Assembly: GCF_013364355.1 (NCBI RefSeq)
Contig: NZ_CP054931.1
Coordinates: 1,054,001 to 1,118,000 of the forward strand
Source of the DNA: Stenotrophomonas sp. NA06056
GTDB lineage: Bacteria; Pseudomonadota; Gammaproteobacteria; Xanthomonadales; Xanthomonadaceae
DNA length: 64,000 nt
Direction: 5' to 3'
Part shown: positions 28,304 through 37,908 of the stretch, piece by piece
Numbering within the stretch: position 1 is the first letter of the stretch
How the letters are laid out: every line of letters starts with the position of its first letter
Notes under the pieces: model-generated
Database searches by the model: none
What the model was told of the DNA's origin: nothing
The model's input: only the letters and a program-made list of their open reading frames with translations
Translations under genes and position numbers: made by a program

Positions 28304-30034
28304 TCAGTCTTCGTCTTCGTTGGCGCCGGCGCGTTCGGCGTGGCAGGCCGGGTCCCACGCGGTGCCTGGAAGCAATTGCCAACGATTGCGATTTGCAACA
28401 CCGATCTCGATGACCTGGGCTGGATCGACACAGGGGCTCATCGCCTGGTCCAGCACCAGCAACCAGCGCTTGTCCGGGGCCTCGGCCAACCACGGGCCAG
28501 CGTCGTGCCACTGCTCCGCCCACGGCCGCTTGAAGCCGAACTCGCGCACCGGCCGGTCGGCCTGCAGCAGGTTCTGTTCGCGCCAGGCCACCAGTGCCAG
28601 TTCCGCATCGGGTCCGATCCGCGTGCCCACCCGGCGCATCACCGCCGACGCCGAGGCATAGGGGTCCAGCGCCGGTATCAGCACCAGTCCGTACAGCATC
28701 CACAGCAGGCCATGGGTGAGCAGTACGAGCGTGGCCGCGCGCCGTACCCGCAGCCACACCGCCAGTGTCGCCACGGCGATGGCGAAGGTCAGCAGGCCGT
28801 CGCCGAACGCGGGCAGCAACGTGTCGGGCATCGCCCGCCGTGCCAGCTGCGCCTGCGCCCAGGGGCTGTCGGTCAGCATCATCACGCCCAGCGCGCCGGT
28901 GGCCAGCATCAGCAGCAGGCTGTAGCCGAACAGGTAGCGGCGCACGCACAGGCGGCGCAGCAGGCCGGGCAGCAGCGGCGCCACTGCCAGTGCCATCGCA
29001 GGCAACATCGGCAGTACGTACACCTCACGCTTGCCGGGGCTGGCAGTGAAGAACAGCAGGACCAGCGCGGCCCAGCCCAGCAGCAGCCATTGGCGCCGGT
29101 CACCGCGACGCAGCCGGCGCCACCACGGCTTGACCATCAGCGGCAGCAACAGGGCGCCCGGCAGCCACAGGGTGGCGATTACCTGCAGGTAGTACCAGAC
29201 CGGCTGGCGATGGTGCCAGGCGTTGGCATAGCGGGTGCCGGTCTGCTTGAACAGCAGCTCGTGCGCGTACGACTGCAGCGATGCACTGGGCTCATGCAGC
29301 AGCGCCCAGCCCAGAGGCGCCAGCCAGACCGCCGTGCCCAGCAGGAAAGCCGGAATCAGCCACAGCAGGCTGGCGGGGTGGGGGCCGTCCAGCGGCAGGC
29401 CGCGACGGCGCTGGTACAGCCACCAGCCGAACCAGGGCAGCACCATCAACAGCGGCAGGAAGCCCACGCCCTTGGTCACTGTGCCGACGCCGGCGGCGAA
29501 GCCGGCCAGCCACAGCGCCGGCAGGTTGCGCCGTTCGCAGAGATGACGCAGCAGGCCCCACAGGGCCAGCGTAGTCATGCCCACCAGCACCATGTCGATC
29601 TGCGCGCGCTTGGCCATCAGGCCGAACTGCAGGGTGCAGAACAGTGCGCCAAGTGCGTACAGCGAATGGCGTGGCGACCACAGCCGGCGAGCCAGGTCTG
29701 AAACCAGCCACAGGCTGAGCAGCGCGGCCAGCAGCGACGGCAGCAGGAACGACCACTGCCAGCTGCCGACCACCTGGTGGGCAGCGGCCTGCAGCCACAT
29801 GAACACCGGAGGCTTTTCTGCGTACAGCTCACTGCCCCGGTGCGGCAGCAGCCACTCGCCGCTGTCCACCATGGCGCGTGCGGCCAGCACGAAGCGTGGT
29901 TCGTCCGGCGGCTGCGGCTGGCGCATGCCAAGACCAGCAGCCAGCGCCATCACGATCAGCAGCCACAGCAGGGGAAGGTGCCAGCGGCGGGGCAGGGCTA
30001 CGGGCACGGCGGGCTCCGAGAGCAAAACGGCCAT
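28304..30034 (-). CDS. ArnT-like glycosyltransferase (GT-C/PMT family)
   Basis: A 576-residue polytopic membrane glycosyltransferase using a polyprenyl-linked sugar. The first periplasmic loop has PPDEPRFVLAARAM, matching the catalytic Asp/Glu pair of ArnT, and then SGEWLLPHRGSELYAEKPP, with the conserved AEKPP. About 12 membrane segments and a short periplasmic C-terminal domain follow. ArnT adds aminoarabinose to lipid A, but no arn sugar-synthesis genes are in the window, so the sugar is unknown. It is 112 bp upstream of the PAP2-eptA pair and divergent from the two-component system. Confidence 0.83.
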   Translation of the reverse strand: MAVLLSEPAVPVALPRRWHLPLLWLLIVMALAAGLGMRQPQPPDEPRFVLAARAMVDSGEWLLPHRGSELYAEKPPVFMWLQAAAHQVVGSWQWSFLLPSLLAALLSLWLVSDLARRLWSPRHSLYALGALFCTLQFGLMAKRAQIDMVLVGMTTLALWGLLRHLCERRNLPALWLAGFAAGVGTVTKGVGFLPLLMVLPWFGWWLYQRRRGLPLDGPHPASLLWLIPAFLLGTAVWLAPLGWALLHEPSASLQSYAHELLFKQTGTRYANAWHHRQPVWYYLQVIATLWLPGALLLPLMVKPWWRRLRRGDRRQWLLLGWAALVLLFFTASPGKREVYVLPMLPAMALAVAPLLPGLLRRLCVRRYLFGYSLLLMLATGALGVMMLTDSPWAQAQLARRAMPDTLLPAFGDGLLTFAIAVATLAVWLRVRRAATLVLLTHGLLWMLYGLVLIPALDPYASASAVMRRVGTRIGPDAELALVAWREQNLLQADRPVREFGFKRPWAEQWHDAGPWLAEAPDKRWLLVLDQAMSPCVDPAQVIEIGVANRNRWQLLPGTAWDPACHAERAGANEDED

Positions 30035-30139
30035 TCTGGCGAGGGGTACGTGGGAAAGTCGTCAGAGTCGCCGACACGGCGACCGCATTCCGACATCCGC
30101 AGCGCTACCATGGCATGAACTTCCGTGGATGTTTCGTGC

Positions 30140-30850
30140 ATGCGCCTGTTGGTGATCGAGGACAACCGCCAGTTGGTGGCCAACCTGTTCGACTATTTCG
30201 AGTCGCGCGGGCATGTGCTCGACGTGGCCCCGGACGGCATCACTGGCCTGCACCTGGCGGGCAGCCATCCGTATGACGCGGTGATCCTGGATTGGATGCT
30301 GCCACGCATGGAAGGCCCGGAGGTGCTGCGGCGGCTGCGTTCCGAACATGCCTCGGAAGTGCCGGTGATCATGCTGACCGCGCGCGACGAACTGCCGGAC
30401 AAGATCGCTGGCTTCCGCGCCGGGGCGGATGATTACCTGACCAAGCCGTTCGCCTTGCCGGAACTGGAAGTACGCCTGGAGGCGCTGCTGCTGCGCGCGC
30501 AGGGTCGCAATCCGCGCAAGCGCCTGCAGGTGGGCGACCTGGTGCTGGACCTCGCGACCCTGGAGGCGCAGCGCGCAGGCCAGGTACTGCACCTGTACCC
30601 GGCCTGCCGCAAGCTGCTGGAAGTGCTGATGCGGGCCAGCCCGGGGGCGGTCACCCGGCAGCAGCTGGAATTCGCACTGTGGGGTGATGAACCACCGGAT
30701 GGCGACCTGCTGCGCTCGCACGTGTACGAGTTGCGCCGCAGCGTGGACGGCCCGTTTGCCGACAAGCTGATCCACACCCTGCCGCGGGTTGGCTACCGGC
30801 TGGCGTCCACCGCAGGCGCCGACGCACGGAACGATGACGATGGCGCGTAA
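30140..30850 (+). CDS. OmpR/PhoB-type response regulator
   Basis: A 236-residue regulator. The receiver domain has the phospho-acceptor Asp51 (AVILDWMLPRMEG), the switch Thr80 (IMLTARDE) and Lys102 (DYLTKPF). The C-terminal winged helix (about 140-225) includes RSHVYELRRSVD and HTLPRVGYRL. The ATG at 30140 is chosen because the receiver fold begins immediately; an ATG at 30125 is possible. The gene overlaps its kinase by 17 bp and faces the ArnT-like gene across 105 bp, which suggests it controls the lipid A genes. It resembles the ColR/PmrA group without clear orthology. Confidence 0.88.
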   Translation: MRLLVIEDNRQLVANLFDYFESRGHVLDVAPDGITGLHLAGSHPYDAVILDWMLPRMEGPEVLRRLRSEHASEVPVIMLTARDELPDKIAGFRAGADDYLTKPFALPELEVRLEALLLRAQGRNPRKRLQVGDLVLDLATLEAQRAGQVLHLYPACRKLLEVLMRASPGAVTRQQLEFALWGDEPPDGDLLRSHVYELRRSVDGPFADKLIHTLPRVGYRLASTAGADARNDDDGA

Positions 30851-32120
30851 ACCCGGGCCGCTGTACCGGCGGGTGGTGTGGTGGCTGCTGGGCTACCTGG
30901 CGCTGATCTCGCTGGCGGTGTTCAGCGTGGGCAACTACGTGCATGAACACGCCGAGCATGCCGCGTGGCGCGCGCTGCTCAATTCCGAACTGGACAGCAT
31001 CGTCGAACACACCGAGCACGAGCCGCACTATCGCTGGCAGGATTCGGACACGCTGAGCCTGTTCCGCTTCAATGAAGCCAACATGCCCTCCAGCCTGCGC
31101 AGCCTGCATCCGGGGTTGCATGACGGGGTGATGATCGGCGAGCGCGAGACGGCGGTGATGGTGCGCGATACCGGCTCGATGGGGCGGGTTGCATTGGCCC
31201 TGGACATCTCCGATTTCCACGACCTGGAACAGTTCGCCACGCGCTGGGTGATGCTCGCCGGCATCATCATGATCTTCGTCACCGTGTTGATGGCCTCGTT
31301 CGGCATGGAGCGCATGGTGCGCCCGCTGAGCCTGCTGGCCCAGCACATCGGTGCACTGCGGCCGGGCGTGCAGGGCCAGCGCATCCACGTTGATCCGCGC
31401 GGCAGTTCCGAGCTGCACACCATTGCCGATGCGCTGAACGACTATCTTGATCGCAACGAGCAGTTCGTCGAGCGCGAGCGGGTGTTCATCAGTACCGCGA
31501 GCCATGAACTGCGCACGCCGATCGCGGTGATGACCGGTGCCGCCGAGCTGGCCCTGGAGCAGCCAGGCCTGCCTGAGCGCGCACGCCAGCAGATGCAGCG
31601 TGTGCTGCGTACCGCGCAGGGCGTCGAGCAGCTGATCGAGTTGTTGCTGGTGTTGGCACGTGATCCCGCACGCCTGGCCAGCCGCGCCGAGCGCATCGCC
31701 CTGGACCAGCTGCTGCCGGAGATCGTCGACGACCATCGCCACCTGCTCGGCGACAAGGACCTGAGCATCGGCATCCAGGCTGCGCCGGTGGACATTGTCG
31801 CACCGCTGGCCGTGGTGCAGGCCGCGATCGGCAACCTGCTGCGCAACGCGATCGAGAACAGCGGCCGCGGTCATATCGAGCTGCGCCTGACCTCGGCAGC
31901 GGTGTTGACCCTGCAGGACCCCGGCCATGGCATGAGTCCGGAAGAGATCGCTGCGATCCACGCGCGGATGGCGCGCGGGGAGCGAGGCGACCGCGGCGGC
32001 ATCGGCCTGGAGCTGATCGCGCGGCTGTGTGAGCATCTGGGCTGGACCCTGCAGCTGCAGCCCTGTCAGCCGCGCGGTACCCTGGCCTCGCTCGATTTCG
32101 GCGCCGCGCGCCCGAATTGA
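30834..32120 (+). CDS. Sensor histidine kinase, partner of the upstream regulator
   Basis: A 428-residue kinase. TM1 is at about residues 11-33, then comes a periplasmic loop of about 105 residues, TM2 (about 138-162) and a HAMP-like linker. The HisKA domain has His224 in STASHELRTPIAV, and a compact HATPase domain has the N box NLLRNAIENSG, the G1 box LQDPGHGMS and GDRGGIGLELIARL. The start of the periplasmic loop is strikingly rich in His and Glu (HEHAEHAAW and VEHTEHEPHYRW), which suggests metal sensing as in ColS-type kinases. ATG 30834 lies inside the end of the regulator gene. Confidence 0.87.
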   Translation: MTMARKPGPLYRRVVWWLLGYLALISLAVFSVGNYVHEHAEHAAWRALLNSELDSIVEHTEHEPHYRWQDSDTLSLFRFNEANMPSSLRSLHPGLHDGVMIGERETAVMVRDTGSMGRVALALDISDFHDLEQFATRWVMLAGIIMIFVTVLMASFGMERMVRPLSLLAQHIGALRPGVQGQRIHVDPRGSSELHTIADALNDYLDRNEQFVERERVFISTASHELRTPIAVMTGAAELALEQPGLPERARQQMQRVLRTAQGVEQLIELLLVLARDPARLASRAERIALDQLLPEIVDDHRHLLGDKDLSIGIQAAPVDIVAPLAVVQAAIGNLLRNAIENSGRGHIELRLTSAAVLTLQDPGHGMSPEEIAAIHARMARGERGDRGGIGLELIARLCEHLGWTLQLQPCQPRGTLASLDFGAARPN

Positions 32121-32122
32121 GG

Positions 32123-32146
32123 GTAGTGCCGGCCGCTGGCCGGCAA
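32123..32146 (+). repeat. Single GTAG REP (SMAG) palindrome
   Basis: GTAGTGCCGGCCGCTGGCCG, continuing as a perfect hairpin, follows the kinase stop codon by 2 bp and lies between convergent genes. Confidence 0.8.
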
Positions 32147-32157
32147 TCCGAGGGGCG

Positions 32158-32547
32158 CTAGCCCCCCGTTGGCCGCGCTACGTGCTGGTCGATCAGGATC
32201 ACATTGCCGTCTGGATCGGCCAGCTGCAGGTAGCCCGTGCCCTGGCCATCAGGATCAGTACGGAGCGCCAGTTCAATCCCCTTCGCATCCAGTTCGGTCT
32301 GTATCTCGCGGACGTCCTGGAAAGATGCCAGCTCCTGCTTGTGCTGGTCCCAACCAGGGTTGAAGGTCAGCAGGTTGCCCTCGAACATGCCCTGGAACAG
32401 GCCGACCACGATGCCGTTGTTGCGCAGTACCAGCCAGTTCTGCGACGCATCACCACCGGTCACCGAGAACCCGAGCGCCTCATAGAACGCACGCGAGATG
32501 GCGAGGTCCTTCACTGCCAGGCTGACTGAAAAAGCGCCGAGTTGCAT
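32158..32547 (-). CDS. VOC family protein (glyoxalase/bleomycin-resistance fold)
   Basis: A 129-residue protein of the vicinal oxygen chelate superfamily. Two beta-alpha-beta-beta-beta modules are readable: [22 protein letters not shown] at the N-terminus and a C-terminal [18 protein letters not shown] with the usual DPDGN turn and terminal acid/His. CTGGAG lies 8 nt before the ATG at 32547. The substrate is unknown; such small proteins may be dioxygenases, isomerases or binding proteins. Confidence 0.8.
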   Translation of the reverse strand: MQLGAFSVSLAVKDLAISRAFYEALGFSVTGGDASQNWLVLRNNGIVVGLFQGMFEGNLLTFNPGWDQHKQELASFQDVREIQTELDAKGIELALRTDPDGQGTGYLQLADPDGNVILIDQHVARPTGG

Positions 32548-32649
32548 GGGGCAGGCTCCAGAAGGGAATGCTGCGATTCTCGGCAGGCCCGCGCGCTGCC
32601 GCAAGCAGCGCAGCATGACCCTGCGTGAAGACTATGTTAATTTCGACCC

Positions 32650-32675
32650 GCGCCGCTTATGCGGCGCTTTTCTTT
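32650..32675 (+). terminator. Intrinsic terminator just upstream of the DUF819 gene
   Basis: GCGCCGC, loop TTAT, GCGGCGC and then TTTTCTTTT form a textbook plus-strand terminator. It ends 29 bp before a start codon on the same strand, so it either stops read-through from the kinase operon or attenuates the next gene. Confidence 0.75.
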
Positions 32676-32703
32676 TCCGCTCTTTCGATCGACAGAGGAT
32701 CCC

Positions 32704-33954
32704 ATGCCGACCGAACCCGCTACTGCCCTGATCAGCAACGATATCGTTGGCCTGGGTCTGATTGCCGCCACGCTCGCCCTGATCTTCTGGGCTGCCAGCG
32801 GCCCCACGCCCTTGCTGAAGAAGATCTTCGCCTGGGTACCCGCACTGCTGCTGTGTTATTTCATCCCTGCCATCTACAACACCGCCGGTGTCATCGATGG
32901 CCACAACACCTCGCTGTACAACCCGGTCGCACGTGACGTGCTGCTGCCGGCGGCATTGGTCCTGCTGACCCTGTCGATCGACCTGAAGGGCATCGCCAAG
33001 CTGGGGCCGAAGCTGCTGCTGGTGTTCTGCGCCGGCACCGCCGGCATCATGCTCGGTGCCATCGTCTCCTTCCAGGTGATGAAGCTGATCCACCCGGAAA
33101 CCGTGGCTGGCGACACCTGGGCCGGGATGGCCGCATTGGCGGGCAGCTGGATCGGCGGCGGCGCCAACATGGTCGCGATGCGCGAAGTGTTCGGCACCGA
33201 TGCCACCACCTTTGGCCAGTTCGCCGTGGTCGACGTGGCCTGCGCCAGCCTGTGGATGGCGATCCTGCTGTTCATGGCCAACCGCGCCCAGCAGATCGAT
33301 GCCCGCAACGGTGCCGACACCCGCGCCATCGATGAGATGAAGGCGCGCATCAGCGCCTACGACGCGCAGAACGCACGCATCCCGAGCATGACTGACCTGA
33401 TGGTGATCGTCGGTGTGGCGCTGGGTGGCGTCGGCCTGGCCCATGCGATTGCTGCGCCATTGTCGGGCTGGTTCAAGACCAACGTCAGCTGGGCCAGCCA
33501 GTTCAGCCTCGACAGTCAGTTTGTCTGGGTGATCCTGCTGTCCACTGCGATGGGCCTGGCCCTCAGCTTCACCCGCGCGCGGCGGCTGGAAGCGGCCGGT
33601 GCTTCGCGTCTGGGCACCGTGTTCCTGTACTTCCTGATCGCCTGCATCGGCATGCAGATGAACCTGCTGTCGCTGCTGGATCGTCCGTGGCTGTTCCTGC
33701 TCGGTGCGATCTGGATGGCCACCCATGTCCTTGTGCTGTGGATCGTCGCCAAGCTGGTGCGCGCACCGCTGTTCTTCTTCGCGATCGGTTCGCAGGGCAA
33801 CATCGGCGCCGCTGCCTCGGCACCGGTGGTGGCGGCAGCGTTCCATCCGACGCTGGCGCCGGTGGGCGTGCTGCTGGGCACGGTCGGTTACGCCACCGGT
33901 ACCGGCCTGGCGTACGTGACCGGGTTGATCCTGAAGTGGATGGCCAACGGCTGA
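32704..33954 (+). CDS. DUF819 family membrane protein (probable transporter)
   Basis: A 416-residue inner-membrane protein with about 10-12 hydrophobic segments. It has a conserved glycine-rich region (AALAGSWIGGGANMVAMREVFG) and the related C-terminal half (FAIGSQGNIGAAASAPVVAAAF). The two Gly-rich motifs in each half suggest an inverted-repeat transporter fold, as in other carboxylate or amino acid transporters. The substrate is unknown. AGAGGA lies 5 nt before the ATG at 32704. A terminator hairpin sits in the leader. Confidence 0.85.
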   Translation: MPTEPATALISNDIVGLGLIAATLALIFWAASGPTPLLKKIFAWVPALLLCYFIPAIYNTAGVIDGHNTSLYNPVARDVLLPAALVLLTLSIDLKGIAKLGPKLLLVFCAGTAGIMLGAIVSFQVMKLIHPETVAGDTWAGMAALAGSWIGGGANMVAMREVFGTDATTFGQFAVVDVACASLWMAILLFMANRAQQIDARNGADTRAIDEMKARISAYDAQNARIPSMTDLMVIVGVALGGVGLAHAIAAPLSGWFKTNVSWASQFSLDSQFVWVILLSTAMGLALSFTRARRLEAAGASRLGTVFLYFLIACIGMQMNLLSLLDRPWLFLLGAIWMATHVLVLWIVAKLVRAPLFFFAIGSQGNIGAAASAPVVAAAFHPTLAPVGVLLGTVGYATGTGLAYVTGLILKWMANG

Positions 33955-33988
33955 GCCCTCTCGCGGCCGCCACGGAAATCAGAAACGG

Positions 33989-34012
33989 GTAGAGCCGAGC
34001 CCACGCTCGGCT
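33989..34012 (+). repeat. Single GTAG REP (SMAG) palindrome
   Basis: GTAGAGCCGAGCCCACGCTC, continuing as a hairpin, lies 35 bp after the DUF819 gene. Confidence 0.78.
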
Positions 34013-34126
34013 GCTTTGCGCAGGATACTGCCGGAACTGTGCGGCACATACCGGAACGTATGGCGCGTGCGACGTAGCGTGGGAAGCTCCTGCCGGCGTT
34101 GCCGGCGACGTTCGATGGGGCCGTCG

Positions 34127-35269
34127 ATGACGAAGCAATGGAGGTTTCGGGTTTCCGCACTGGTGCTGTTGCTGGCCAGCACGGGGGCATTCGCGCAGGG
34201 ACCGGTGAGGGCCGGCGGCGCCGATGTACAGGTGCTGACGGATGCCGGTGCGCGCGAGGTGGCGGCACTGTTCGCCCAGCCAGGGTTCGCCGATGCAGTG
34301 CGCAGCTCGCTGCATGCGGTGCCGGAGCAGGGCGTGTCGGTGCAATCGTTGATGGGCCGTTTCGATCCGCAGGCGCATACGCTGGCTAGTGCAGCGCTGG
34401 CAGCCGGCGATCGCCAGCTGCGCCAGCGCAAGGGGCTCCCGGCACAGGGGCAGGGGCTGCTGCAGCTGCGTGCGTACGTGCCCGAGGGGCACTCGCTGGC
34501 GGCCATCAATCCGCACCCGCTGTGGGTGGCCAGTCTGCCGCGTGGCAATGATCGCGACTGGACCACGATCACCGCCTACGATGCGCACGGCCGCGCGCAT
34601 GTACTGGATGCGAAACAGGCCCCGGATTTTCCGGTGCTGATCGTCGACGTCGACACGCGGCGTGCCGTGCAGGAGGGCATGGCCCTGGTCAATGCGGGGC
34701 TGAAGGCCCGCGGCCTGCAATCGCCCGAACGCATCCGGCTGTCGGCTGACGGCACGCAGGCTTCGCTGGATATCACCCGCCTGGACCGCATCCGCCTGGC
34801 CGACGACCAGGAGCCCTGGGCGCTGGGGGCGGCCGAGGTGTTCGCTGTTGTTTCCGGCCTGCAGGTGGGCGCCACCGCACCGGAGATGGTCACCGTCGAC
34901 ATGCCGTACCTGGACTACGACGGTACCGACTACACCCCGCAGCAACCGCTGATCATCTGGGGCAACTATCGCTTCAACGCTGCCAACGTACAGCTGTTCG
35001 AGGACGACGGCGATACCAATTACCAGGAGCTTCTGGTGGCGCTGAGCAACGGCGTCAAAGCGGCACTGGGCGCCTTCGCCCCCGAGTATGCCGTCATCGC
35101 CGACATCGCAGGCGCGATCCTCAAGGCCATGCCGACGTCGTGGTTTGCCAATGACATCGACTATCTCGACAGCTACTACCTGTTGCAGCGCGGTCAGGCC
35201 TACCAGGACCGCATGGGCGCGGCCAACAACGCCAAGGTCACCCTGACCCCGATCACGCTCACGGAGTAG
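34127..35269 (+). CDS. Exported protein of unknown function
   Basis: A 380-residue protein with a Sec signal peptide (MTKQWRFRVSALVLLLASTGAFAQ). The mature part has no cysteine pair or obvious catalytic motif. It includes an acidic segment (VDMPYLDYDGTDYTPQQP) and a C-terminal half with WGNYRFNAANVQLFEDDGDTN. This is the general layout of secreted proteins of unknown function found in Stenotrophomonas and Vibrio (possibly DUF3103-like, a weak impression). GGGG lies 6 nt before the ATG at 34127. It stands alone between a GTAG repeat and a strong hairpin. Confidence 0.65.
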   Translation: MTKQWRFRVSALVLLLASTGAFAQGPVRAGGADVQVLTDAGAREVAALFAQPGFADAVRSSLHAVPEQGVSVQSLMGRFDPQAHTLASAALAAGDRQLRQRKGLPAQGQGLLQLRAYVPEGHSLAAINPHPLWVASLPRGNDRDWTTITAYDAHGRAHVLDAKQAPDFPVLIVDVDTRRAVQEGMALVNAGLKARGLQSPERIRLSADGTQASLDITRLDRIRLADDQEPWALGAAEVFAVVSGLQVGATAPEMVTVDMPYLDYDGTDYTPQQPLIIWGNYRFNAANVQLFEDDGDTNYQELLVALSNGVKAALGAFAPEYAVIADIAGAILKAMPTSWFANDIDYLDSYYLLQRGQAYQDRMGAANNAKVTLTPITLTE

Positions 35270-35329
35270 TCCCGCCGGACCGCACCCGAAACCGCCATCC
35301 GCGGATCAATTCCATCGGCATCCACGAAC

Positions 35330-35375
35330 AAAAAGGGGTCGGATCCGTTTTCCAAAGGAAAACGGATCCGACCCC
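35330..35375. terminator. Perfect 19-bp hairpin with GGGGTCGGATCC arms
   Basis: The arms 35335-35353 and 35357-35375 are a perfect inverted repeat around AAA. The minus strand has a T5 run after the stem. It lies after the secreted-protein gene and could terminate transcription in either direction. Confidence 0.75.
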
Positions 35376-35403
35376 TGATGTTTCCGCACCGTCACCGGAA
35401 ATC

Positions 35404-35600
35404 TGTCAAAGGTGGGGCGGTGTGGGCTTGCAGGACCGTTGGCGCCATCGAGCCCCCATGGACGGGTTTACGGCGTGTCCTGCAAGCCCACACCGCCCCG
35501 CCAACCCAACAGAAACCCAGAGCCGACGCTTCGGCCGTTGCAGTTGCAGTTGCCGTTGCTTCTGCGGGCGCCGGGCTGCAAGCCCGGCACCCACCTCACA
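35404..35600. repeat. Composite hairpin element P3
   Basis: Outer arms 35414-35436 and 35477-35499 are a perfect 23-bp inverted repeat. The loop has GAGCCCCCATGGACGGGTTT and CGGCGT as in the other copies, but half of the inner stem is missing. After the right arm come GTTGCAGTTGCCG-type repeats and a GGGCTGCAAGCCC hairpin (about 35570-35590). It fills the gap between the convergent secreted-protein and ybdD genes. Confidence 0.85.
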
Positions 35601-35602
35601 CT

Positions 35603-35827
35603 TCAACAGCAGCGACCACCGTTGCGCCCGCCATACCGCGCTTCCTGCCGTTCGCGGAAGAACGTCTTGTAATCCATCGGCTCGCGGTCCGGATGCTTCT
35701 CCCGCACATGCCGCACGTAGTTGTCGTAGTCGGGAATGCCGCAGCACAACCGCGCGGTCTGCACCAGGCGCCGCCAGATCCGACGATGTGCCTGGTACTG
35801 CCCCACCGGAACCAGTTGCGTACTCAT
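35603..35827 (-). CDS. ybdD: YbdD/YjiX family small protein, CstA partner
   Basis: A 74-residue protein of the YbdD/YjiX family. It has the conserved [17 protein letters not shown] and ends in a glycine- and cysteine-containing tail ([11 protein letters not shown]). In enterobacteria it is always encoded next to CstA or BtsT and is thought to assist pyruvate or peptide uptake. Here its ATG overlaps the cstA stop by one base (TAATG), so the two are translationally coupled. Confidence 0.9.
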   Translation of the reverse strand: MSTQLVPVGQYQAHRRIWRRLVQTARLCCGIPDYDNYVRHVREKHPDREPMDYKTFFRERQEARYGGRNGGRCC

Positions 35828-37908
35828 TACAGGTCCACCATTTCATGCGGCTTCAGCGCCACGTACGGGGTCTCGCGGTCACTGCGCTGCGGATTGCGGC
35901 GCGCCGCCACGATCGTCTTGATCGAATACACCAGCACCGATGCCACCACCAGCAGGAACAGTGCGGTCAAGCCGGTGTTGACGTAGGCGTTGACCACGAT
36001 CTGCTGCATCTGTGCGACCGACTTGGCGGGTGCGGTGATGGTGCCGCTGGCCAATGCATCCTGGAACTTGTGTGCCTGGGCCAGGAAGCCCTGCGCCGGG
36101 TTGCTGTCGAAGATCTTGATGAAACCGGCATAGGTGGTGCAGATCAGCAGCCACACCGCAGGCACCGCAGTGACCCACGCGTAACGGTCACGCTTCATCT
36201 TGAACAGCACCACGGTACCCAGCATCAGCGCGATGCCCGCCAGCATCTGGTTGGAGATGCCAAACAGCGGCCACAACGTCTGGATGCCGCCGAACGGATC
36301 AACCACGCCGGTGTACAGCAGGTAGCCCCACAGTGCCACGCAGCCCGCCGTGCCGATGATGTTGGCGGTCCACGATTCGGTCTTCTTCAGGGCTGGCACG
36401 AAGTTGCCGAGCAGATCCTGCAGCATGAAGCGTCCGGCGCGGGTACCGGCATCCACTGCGGTGAGGATGAACAATGCTTCGAACAGAATGGCGAAGTGGT
36501 ACCAGAACGCCATCATCGCGTTGCTGCCACTGGGGATCGCTTCATGCAGGATCTGCGCGATGCCCACGGCCAAGGTTGGCGCACCACCAGCGCGGTGCAG
36601 GATGGTCGGTTCACCGATGGCCGCCGCCGTGGCGGTCAGCTGTTCCGGGGTGATCGTGAAGCCCCACGTATTGGTGATGAAGTGCGCGGCCGATGCCGCA
36701 TCGGCACCGATCACCGCCGCCGGGCTGTTCATTGCGAAGTAGATGCCCGGATCGATGATCGAGGCCGCGACCAGCGCCATCACCGCCACGAACGATTCCA
36801 TCAACATGCCGCCGTAGCCGATGTAGCGCATGTGCGCTTCATTGGCCAGCAGCTTGGGCGTGGTGCCAGAGGAGATCAGTGCATGGAAGCCCGACACTGC
36901 GCCGCAGGCGATGGTGATGAACAGGAACGGGAACATGCCGCCCTTCCACACCGGGCCGTCGCCGCTGGCGGCGAACTGGGTCAGCGCCGGCATCTTCAGT
37001 TCCGGCATCACCACCACGATGCCGATGGCCAGTGCGATGATCGTGCCGATCTTGAGGAAGGTCGACAGGTAATCGCGGGGGGCCAGCAGCAGCCACACCG
37101 GCAGCACCGAGGCGACGAAACCGTAGCCGATCAGCATCCAGGTGATCTGGGTACCGGTGAAGGTGAAGGCTGGGCCCCACACCGGATCGGCAGCGACCTT
37201 GCCGCCGTACCAGATCGCGGCCAACAGCAGCACGAGGCCCACCACCGAGATCTCACCGATCTTGCCCGGTCGGATGTAGCGCATGTACACGCCCATCAGG
37301 ATCGCGATGGGCATCGTCGCGATCACCGTGAACATGCCCCACGGGCTTTCCGCCAGCGCCTTGACCACCACCATCGCCAGCACGGCCAGGATGATGATCA
37401 TGATCAGGAAGGCACCGAACAAGGCGATGGTGCCGGGCACCTGGCCCATCTCCTCGCGCACCAGGTCACCCAGTGAGCGGCCGTTGCGGCGGCTGGATAG
37501 GAACAGGACCATGAAGTCCTGCACCGCGCCGGCCAGCACCACGCCGACCACCAGCCACAGCAGGCCGGGCAGGTAGCCCATCTGCGCGGCCAGGACCGGG
37601 CCGACCAGCGGGCCGGCACCGGCAATGGCGGCGAAGTGGTGGCCGAACAGCACGTGCTTGTTGGTTGGTACGTAGTCCAGGCCATCGTTGTTGATCACCG
37701 CCGGGGTGGCCCGGGTCGGATCGAGCTGCATCACCTTGTCGGCGATGAACAGGCTGTAGAAGCGGTAGGCGACCAGGTACAGCGATACCGCCGCCACCAC
37801 GATCCACAACGCGTTGATGTGCTCACCGCGTCGAAGCGCCACCGTACCCAGGCAGAACGCGCCGAGCAGGGCGAGGGCCGCCCAGCCTATTTTGGAAAAA
37901 CCTTTCAT
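35827..37908 (-). CDS. cstA: Carbon starvation protein A (pyruvate/peptide transporter)
   Basis: A 693-residue inner-membrane transporter with many hydrophobic segments. Conserved family stretches are [36 protein letters not shown] and [10 protein letters not shown]. CstA/BtsT proteins import pyruvate (and are linked to peptide use) when carbon is scarce; in enterobacteria cstA is under CRP. The ATG at 37908 opens a hydrophobic N-terminus. The 269-bp space upstream holds no CRP palindrome that I can see. Confidence 0.95.
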   Translation of the reverse strand: MKGFSKIGWAALALLGAFCLGTVALRRGEHINALWIVVAAVSLYLVAYRFYSLFIADKVMQLDPTRATPAVINNDGLDYVPTNKHVLFGHHFAAIAGAGPLVGPVLAAQMGYLPGLLWLVVGVVLAGAVQDFMVLFLSSRRNGRSLGDLVREEMGQVPGTIALFGAFLIMIIILAVLAMVVVKALAESPWGMFTVIATMPIAILMGVYMRYIRPGKIGEISVVGLVLLLAAIWYGGKVAADPVWGPAFTFTGTQITWMLIGYGFVASVLPVWLLLAPRDYLSTFLKIGTIIALAIGIVVVMPELKMPALTQFAASGDGPVWKGGMFPFLFITIACGAVSGFHALISSGTTPKLLANEAHMRYIGYGGMLMESFVAVMALVAASIIDPGIYFAMNSPAAVIGADAASAAHFITNTWGFTITPEQLTATAAAIGEPTILHRAGGAPTLAVGIAQILHEAIPSGSNAMMAFWYHFAILFEALFILTAVDAGTRAGRFMLQDLLGNFVPALKKTESWTANIIGTAGCVALWGYLLYTGVVDPFGGIQTLWPLFGISNQMLAGIALMLGTVVLFKMKRDRYAWVTAVPAVWLLICTTYAGFIKIFDSNPAQGFLAQAHKFQDALASGTITAPAKSVAQMQQIVVNAYVNTGLTALFLLVVASVLVYSIKTIVAARRNPQRSDRETPYVALKPHEMVDL

